Positions 7,246 to 11,159 of a stretch of DNA of 11,159 nucleotides are shown here, one piece after another. Numbering within the stretch: the stretch's first letter is position 1; the number at the start of each line of letters is the position of its first letter. This DNA comes from Proteobacteria bacterium UBA6522 (lineage in GTDB: Bacteria; Pseudomonadota; Gammaproteobacteria; Steroidobacterales; Rariloculaceae). The translations under genes and the position numbers were made by a program. The stretch lies in assembly GCA_002434915.1 (NCBI GenBank), contig DJLG01000179.1, forward strand, positions 18,513 to 29,671. Reading direction: 5' to 3'. The notes beneath the pieces are model-generated. The model saw only the letters and a list, made by a program, of their open reading frames with translations. It ran no database searches and was not told where the DNA came from.

Positions 7246-7818
7246 ATGACTATTGGAACCGTGCCATTATTTCCGCTGAAGACGGTTCTTTTTCCCGGAG
7301 GGATTCTTCCCCTTAGGATTTTTGAACCTCGTTATTTAACAATGGTAAGTGAGTGTTTGAGGGAGAAGAACGAGTTTGGTGTATTGCTAATTAAAGAAGA
7401 AGCAGATGTTAGAACCTATGAGATTGGTACAATTGCTGAAATTGTTGACTGGGACCAAGGTAGTGATGGCTTATTAGGCATTAGTGCAGAGGGTGGGAAG
7501 CGTTTTCAACTTGAATCTGCAGAAAAACGAACTGATGGACTTTATATCGCCTCAGTTCAAGATATTCCTGATGAGCCAGAGGTGCCTGTTCCAAATAAGT
7601 ATCAGTTCATGGTTCGTTTGATAAAAAATGTCTTTGATGTTTTAGGTACGCAGGACCAAATTACATATAAAAATTATGATAATTCTGCCTGGGTTGGATA
7701 CAGACTTGCAGAAATTCTTCCATTAACTTTAATGGCCAAACAACAATTATTGGAGCTGAATGATCCGTTGGAAAGACTCAGTTTATTAAAAAACCACATC
7801 CAGAAAGAATTGAAATGA
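7246..7818 (+). CDS. Stand-alone Lon N-terminal (substrate-binding) domain protein
   Basis: The 190 residues cover the Lon N-terminal domain (PF02190): VPLFPLKTVLFPGGILPLRI near the start, the FEPRY motif (26-30), and a helical C-terminal half ending in LLELNDPLERLSLL. There is no AAA+ ATPase or Ser-Lys protease domain, so it is not a protease. Such free-standing proteins are widespread in proteobacteria, but their role is unsettled; binding of unfolded protein or an adaptor role is a guess from the domain. The gene starts 25 bases after mpl on the same strand with only a weak ribosome site (AAGA), so it is likely part of the mpl transcript. Its stop shares bases with a 20-codon reading frame. 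cpdA converges from the right. Confidence 0.92.
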   Translation: MTIGTVPLFPLKTVLFPGGILPLRIFEPRYLTMVSECLREKNEFGVLLIKEEADVRTYEIGTIAEIVDWDQGSDGLLGISAEGGKRFQLESAEKRTDGLYIASVQDIPDEPEVPVPNKYQFMVRLIKNVFDVLGTQDQITYKNYDNSAWVGYRLAEILPLTLMAKQQLLELNDPLERLSLLKNHIQKELK

Positions 7819-7877
7819 ACCGCGAGATTGAAGTTAGCAATAGTAAAATTTATCGCGCGTTACGTAAAAGTAGGTGA
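7815..7877 (+). CDS. Possible 20-residue micro-ORF overlapping the upstream stop codon
   Basis: ATG at 7815-7817 overlaps the upstream stop as ATGA, an arrangement that allows translational coupling. The frame reads MNREIEVSNSKIYRALRKSR and stops at 7875-7877. The peptide is polar and basic at its end, with no known motif. It may be chance in a convergent gap or the decayed remnant of a lost gene. Its reality is doubtful. Confidence 0.15.
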   Translation: MNREIEVSNSKIYRALRKSR

Positions 7878-7884
7878 TAGGCCT

Positions 7885-8670
7885 TTAGGGTTGAGATTGA
7901 ATTTGAGGAGCCCAAACAACCTCAGTCTCAATATCTCCAGCATTACCAAGGCTTAGCCATCTCATTCCTGGAGGTTGGTTGTCTAGTGAAAAAGAGACAC
8001 TTTTAGGTAAAAACTGTGAACAAGTGGATGGAGTGCTGAGAAACCGGATCCCATTGATTTTATGATCTGACTCTTGATGAACATGCCCCCAGACTACAGC
8101 TCGCACTTGCTTGTATTTGTTAATAGTTGCTAGAAACTGTTTTGCATCTTGGAGGCCTATTAGGTCAAGCCAATCGCTATCCATACTTAGAGGCTGATGA
8201 TGCATACAAATCATCACATGCTGGTCAGTATTTTTCTTGAGTGATTCCTCAATAGCCGCTAAGCCATCTTGACCAAGAGCCCCAGCATGCTGGTTTTCTT
8301 GACAACTATTAAGCAATAAAATGCGCCAATTTTCTATATTCTTACTGCCGCCAACTTGAAAAGGTGGCTTGCTAAGCAATTTAGCCATAAGTGTTGGATT
8401 ATCGTGGTTTCCTGGAATACAAAGAATTGGCAAATTAGACGCTGTTAATGTATTTCGAAAACGCTCATAACCTGCGCGACTTCCATCTTCAACAATATCA
8501 CCAGTTACTAAGATTCCATCTGGCGGCCAGCGTGGGTCATTACGCGCATAATTTAAAACAGATTTAAAGGTGTCTTGAGTGACAAGACCTCTCGCCCGTC
8601 CCTCTGGTAATGCTTGCAAGTGTAGATCGGTGATATGAAGAAGCAAGGGGGGTTTTTTATAATTAGTCAT
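7885..8670 (-). CDS. cpdA: CpdA-type 3',5'-cyclic nucleotide phosphodiesterase (class III metallophosphoesterase)
   Basis: This enzyme probably hydrolyses cAMP to AMP in the cytoplasm, lowering CRP-type signalling. The 261 residues (E. coli CpdA about 275) carry the full calcineurin-like metal site: TDLHL with Asp15 and His17, TGDIVED with Asp58, GNHD with Asn88 and His89, MHHQP with His157, and GHVHQE with His196 and His198. The N-terminal spacing and the RARG segment after TDLHL fit CpdA better than other phosphoesterases, but substrate cannot be proved from motifs. No Shine-Dalgarno precedes ATG 8670-8668, and no other start lies before Asp15. Promoter-like boxes lie right against the start. 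The gene converges on the mpl group and diverges from tkt. Confidence 0.9.
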   Translation of the reverse strand: MTNYKKPPLLLHITDLHLQALPEGRARGLVTQDTFKSVLNYARNDPRWPPDGILVTGDIVEDGSRAGYERFRNTLTASNLPILCIPGNHDNPTLMAKLLSKPPFQVGGSKNIENWRILLLNSCQENQHAGALGQDGLAAIEESLKKNTDQHVMICMHHQPLSMDSDWLDLIGLQDAKQFLATINKYKQVRAVVWGHVHQESDHKINGIRFLSTPSTCSQFLPKSVSFSLDNQPPGMRWLSLGNAGDIETEVVWAPQIQSQP

Positions 8671-8674
8671 TTTG

Positions 8675-8702
8675 GTAATAATTTGGCCTATAAATCTGTC
8701 AA
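8675..8702 (-). promoter_or_regulatory. Putative cpdA promoter abutting the start codon (possible leaderless transcript)
   Basis: On the minus strand a perfect TTGACA (8702-8697) is followed after 16 bases by TATTAC (8680-8675), four of six matches to a -10. Only four bases separate it from the cpdA ATG, so transcription would begin at or inside the start codon. The absence of a Shine-Dalgarno agrees with a leaderless message, though the boxes could be coincidence. Confidence 0.4.
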
Positions 8703-8705
8703 AAA

Positions 8706-8734
8706 CTGCCTTAATAGCCTCTGATATTTATACT
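8706..8734 (+). promoter_or_regulatory. Putative sigma-70 promoter for tkt
   Basis: TATACT (8729-8734) matches five of six -10 positions. CTGCCT (8706-8711), 17 bases upstream, is a weak -35. Transcription near 8741 would give a leader of about 30 bases to TTG 8771, or about 93 to GTG 8834, so it allows either start. Confidence 0.35.
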
Positions 8735-8770
8735 TAGGTTGCGAAGACAGTCTACCCTGAGAGACAATCC

Positions 8771-10843
8771 TTGCCTTCCAGCACAGCTGCCGCTAACAAA
8801 AAACTTGATAGCACGAATCGAAAAGAATACCCAGTGACCGAACGACCCACTAGAAAACAGCTCGCCAACGCAATTCGTGCGCTGTCAATGGATGCAGTAG
8901 AACAAGCACGTTCTGGGCATCCCGGCATGCCAATGGGTATGGCTGATATTGCTGAAGTATTATGGAATGATTTCCTGAATCATAACCCCTCGAATCCGCG
9001 TTGGCATGACCGTGATCGTTTTGTCCTGTCAAATGGCCATGGTTCCATGTTGCTTTATTCGCTAGCCTATCTTACTGGGTATCCTCTCGAAATAGAGGAA
9101 CTTCAGCAGTTTCGTCAATTTGGGCAGAGAACAGCTGGGCACCCTGAGCGCGATTTAGACATTGGTATTGAGACTACGACAGGTCCACTGGGACAAGGAC
9201 TGGCTAATGCTGTAGGAATGGCCTTGGCTGAAAAAGTTTTGGCGGGGGATTTTAACCGTCCAGATATAAAGATAGTAGATCATCACACCTATGTTTTTCT
9301 TGGTGATGGCTGCCTTATGGAGGGAATCTCACATGAGGCATGTTCTCTAGCTGGTACCCTTGAACTCGGAAAGCTAATAGCGTTGTACGATGATAATGGC
9401 ATTACTATCGATGGAGAGACCGCGGGCTGGTTTACTGATGATACTGCATCACGATTTCGTTCCTATGGATGGCACGTAATAGATAATGTTGATGGACATG
9501 ACGCGTTAAGCATAAGTTCCGCATTAAAAAATGCGCAGTCTGAAACACAGCGACCCACACTTATAATCTGTAAAACTGTAATTGGTTTTGGCGCGCCTAA
9601 TAAACAAGGTACTGCTGATACGCATGGTGCACCTCTTGGTACAGATGAAATAGAGGCGGCTCGCACCGAGCTTGAATGGAATCATACTCCGTTCTCAGTG
9701 CCAGATAATATTTTAAAAGAATGGGATAAGCGTTCGAAAGGCGCTGCCCTAGAGGCTGAATGGCAAAAGCATTTCGATGCCTATCAAGCTACTTATCCGG
9801 AACTTGCAGACGAATACCTGCGCAGAATGGAAGGAAGGCTCCCTTTGGATTGGGAAAACCAGTCTGCAACAGCTATTTCTAAAGTGATTGAAGAGGCAAA
9901 CGATGTAGCTACACGTAAAGCATCTCTGCGTGCCCTAGAAGCTTATGCTCCTTTTTTGCCTGAGTTGATGGGAGGGTCAGCTGATCTAACGGGTTCAAAT
10001 CTTACCCTGCATAGCAGATCAACAGCCATTAATAAGGCCAATGAAAATGGAAACTATATTTATTTTGGAGTGCGTGAATTTGGTATGACTGCCATTTTAA
10101 ATGGTATGTCGCTGCATGGTGGCTTTATCCCATATGGCGGAACGTTTTTAGTGTTTTCTGATTATGCACGTAATGCCTTAAGAATGGCTGCCCTAATGCA
10201 CATACAAAATATCTCGGTACTGACGCATGATTCTATAGGGCTAGGTGAGGACGGACCAACACACCAACCTGTTGAACATATAGCGAGTCTTCGTGCAATA
10301 CCGAACATGAATGTCTGGAGACCTTGTGATGGCGTTGAGACTGCAGTGGCATGGCGTTCTGCTATAGAAAGAAAGGATGGTCCGACAAGCTTGATTCTGA
10401 CGCGACAGAGCCTTCCTCATATAGACAGGACAGCCAATCAAATAGAAACAATTTCTTGTGGGGGTTATACCCTGCTAGAAAGTGATGGTGATCCTGAGCT
10501 TGTTATTATAGCGACTGGCTCAGAAGTAAATTTAGCTCTTCTTTCTGCTCAAGAACTGGTTTCAGATGGTATTCGAGTTCGTGTTGTGTCAATGCCTTGT
10601 ACAGAAATTTTTGATATTCAGTCGGTGGATTATCGATCCCAAATCCTTCCCGACACAAACGCTAGACGGCTTGTTATAGAGGCCGGCATTAAGGACTCCT
10701 GGTGGCGCTATGTCGACGGGAAAGGGGATGTAATTGGCATGAATACTTTTGGCCATTCTGCACCTGCCAGCCTATTATTTGAGCATTATGGTTTTACAGT
10801 AAAGGCTATTGTTAGTAGAGCACGCCAGATGCTTTCGGTGTGA
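8771..10843 (+). CDS. tkt: Transketolase
   Basis: This thiamine-diphosphate enzyme moves two-carbon units between sugar phosphates in the pentose phosphate, Calvin and ribulose-monophosphate cycles. From TTG 8771 it has 690 residues; GTG 8834 would give 669, nearer to E. coli TktA (663), and ARALS-type homology starts only at [13 protein letters not shown] (31 on). The extra 21 residues may be untranslated leader, and GAGAGA (8759-8764) before TTG is only a fair ribosome site. Motifs in TTG numbering: SGHPGMPMG (48-56), GHGS (89-92), GPLGQG (138-143), the ThDP/Mg motif from GDG (178-180) to Asn209, and later GVREFGM with the catalytic Glu and the [17 protein letters not shown] segment of the pyrimidine domain. 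The gene is complete. A GAPDH-family gene follows after 47 bases with no terminator seen, so the two form a likely operon. Confidence 0.97.
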   Translation: MPSSTAAANKKLDSTNRKEYPVTERPTRKQLANAIRALSMDAVEQARSGHPGMPMGMADIAEVLWNDFLNHNPSNPRWHDRDRFVLSNGHGSMLLYSLAYLTGYPLEIEELQQFRQFGQRTAGHPERDLDIGIETTTGPLGQGLANAVGMALAEKVLAGDFNRPDIKIVDHHTYVFLGDGCLMEGISHEACSLAGTLELGKLIALYDDNGITIDGETAGWFTDDTASRFRSYGWHVIDNVDGHDALSISSALKNAQSETQRPTLIICKTVIGFGAPNKQGTADTHGAPLGTDEIEAARTELEWNHTPFSVPDNILKEWDKRSKGAALEAEWQKHFDAYQATYPELADEYLRRMEGRLPLDWENQSATAISKVIEEANDVATRKASLRALEAYAPFLPELMGGSADLTGSNLTLHSRSTAINKANENGNYIYFGVREFGMTAILNGMSLHGGFIPYGGTFLVFSDYARNALRMAALMHIQNISVLTHDSIGLGEDGPTHQPVEHIASLRAIPNMNVWRPCDGVETAVAWRSAIERKDGPTSLILTRQSLPHIDRTANQIETISCGGYTLLESDGDPELVIIATGSEVNLALLSAQELVSDGIRVRVVSMPCTEIFDIQSVDYRSQILPDTNARRLVIEAGIKDSWWRYVDGKGDVIGMNTFGHSAPASLLFEHYGFTVKAIVSRARQMLSV

Positions 10844-10890
10844 AGCTAGATACTTGTGGTAGTTAACTAAAACTTTATTAGGAAAGAAAT

Positions 10891-11159
10891 ATGTCAGTGA
10901 GGATTGCGATCAATGGGTATGGCCGCATCGGCAGAAATGTACTACGCGCCCTCTATGAGGGGGATAAACGTAACGACTTGCAGATTGTTGCTATAAACGG
11001 TTTCAATGACGTAAAAGCGGCCGCACACTTAACTCGCAATGATACTACCCATGGGCGATTCCCCTATGATGTAGTAGCTGGCGATGGGGTATTAATTGTC
11101 GATGGTGATGAAATTCATCTTTCTTCAGAACGTGATCCATTAAAGCTTCCATGGAAAAA
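10891..11159 (+). CDS. Type I glyceraldehyde-3-phosphate or erythrose-4-phosphate dehydrogenase, N-terminal part (cut by window edge)
   Basis: The visible 89 codons are the NAD(P)-binding Rossmann start: VRIAINGYGRIGRNVLRALY (3-22), then VAINGFND, HLTRNDTTHGRF and an ERDP-LPW segment. This is the GAPDH/Epd family; the catalytic Cys region is outside the window, so I cannot decide between GAPDH (gap) and erythrose-4-phosphate dehydrogenase (epd). At the end of the second strand, where NAD-specific GAPDH has Asp32 (and E. coli Epd has Glu), this protein has Gly37. Loss of that acidic residue is seen in NADP-using GapB-type enzymes, so NADP use is possible but inferred. AGGA (10880-10883) lies 7 nt before the ATG. 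Co-transcription with tkt fits central sugar-phosphate metabolism. Confidence 0.93.
   Translation, partial: MSVRIAINGYGRIGRNVLRALYEGDKRNDLQIVAINGFNDVKAAAHLTRNDTTHGRFPYDVVAGDGVLIVDGDEIHLSSERDPLKLPWK

Noticed and set aside
7822..7858. CGCGA...TCGCG inverted repeat in the Lon-domain/cpdA gap as a terminator
   Set aside because: Five-base arms around a loop of about 27 bases with no T-run; likely chance.
1..11159. tRNA or rRNA genes, CRISPR arrays, insertion sequences, prophage or defence genes
   Set aside because: None were recognised on either strand; nearly all the DNA is taken by housekeeping genes with small gaps.

Overview
The window looks like chromosomal core DNA from a gammaproteobacterium of low-to-middling GC (about 40-45% by eye). 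The evidence is the set of proteobacterial housekeeping genes: RNase D with an HRDC domain, the peptidoglycan-recycling ligase Mpl, a CpdA-type phosphodiesterase, transketolase followed by a type I GAPDH-family gene, and an adenylate kinase. A pyrophosphate-dependent phosphofructokinase (pfp) beside a membrane pyrophosphatase (hppA) is a pairing known from methanotrophs, purple sulfur bacteria and sulfur-oxidising gammaproteobacterial symbionts. That points to an autotrophic or methylotrophic relative, but the species cannot be told from the sequence.

Layout. Positions 1-3328 (minus strand) hold pfp followed by hppA, which runs off the left edge without its last part. Their 217-bp gap contains three inverted repeats. 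The pfp start region faces adk (plus strand, 3468-4121) across a 139-bp divergent intergenic region with promoter-like elements for both genes. adk converges on rnd (minus, 4138-5223). rnd diverges from a plus-strand group: a five-helix membrane protein of unknown function (5287-5844), mpl (5844-7220, overlapping by one base) and a stand-alone Lon N-terminal-domain protein (7246-7818). These converge on cpdA (minus, 7885-8670). cpdA diverges from tkt (plus, start 8771 or 8834, to 10843), followed by a GAPDH-family gene cut by the right edge.

How the genes fit together. The main theme is pyrophosphate and sugar-phosphate metabolism. PPi-PFK reversibly links fructose-6-phosphate and PPi to fructose-1,6-bisphosphate and phosphate, while the membrane pyrophosphatase links PPi to the proton gradient. 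In related organisms PPi-PFK can also act on sedoheptulose-bisphosphate, the chemistry next to transketolase in the Calvin or ribulose-monophosphate cycles. The nearby tkt and GAPDH-family genes therefore fit one carbon economy, although a shared pathway is inferred. The middle of the window is ordinary housekeeping (cell-wall recycling, RNA processing, nucleotide second messenger turnover).

No tRNA, rRNA, CRISPR array, insertion sequence or prophage part was recognised. The points most worth checking are the PPi module, the sequence marks of its K+-independent pump, the absence of the usual NAD-selecting Asp in the GAPDH-family protein, and promoter-like elements that abut the cpdA start codon.
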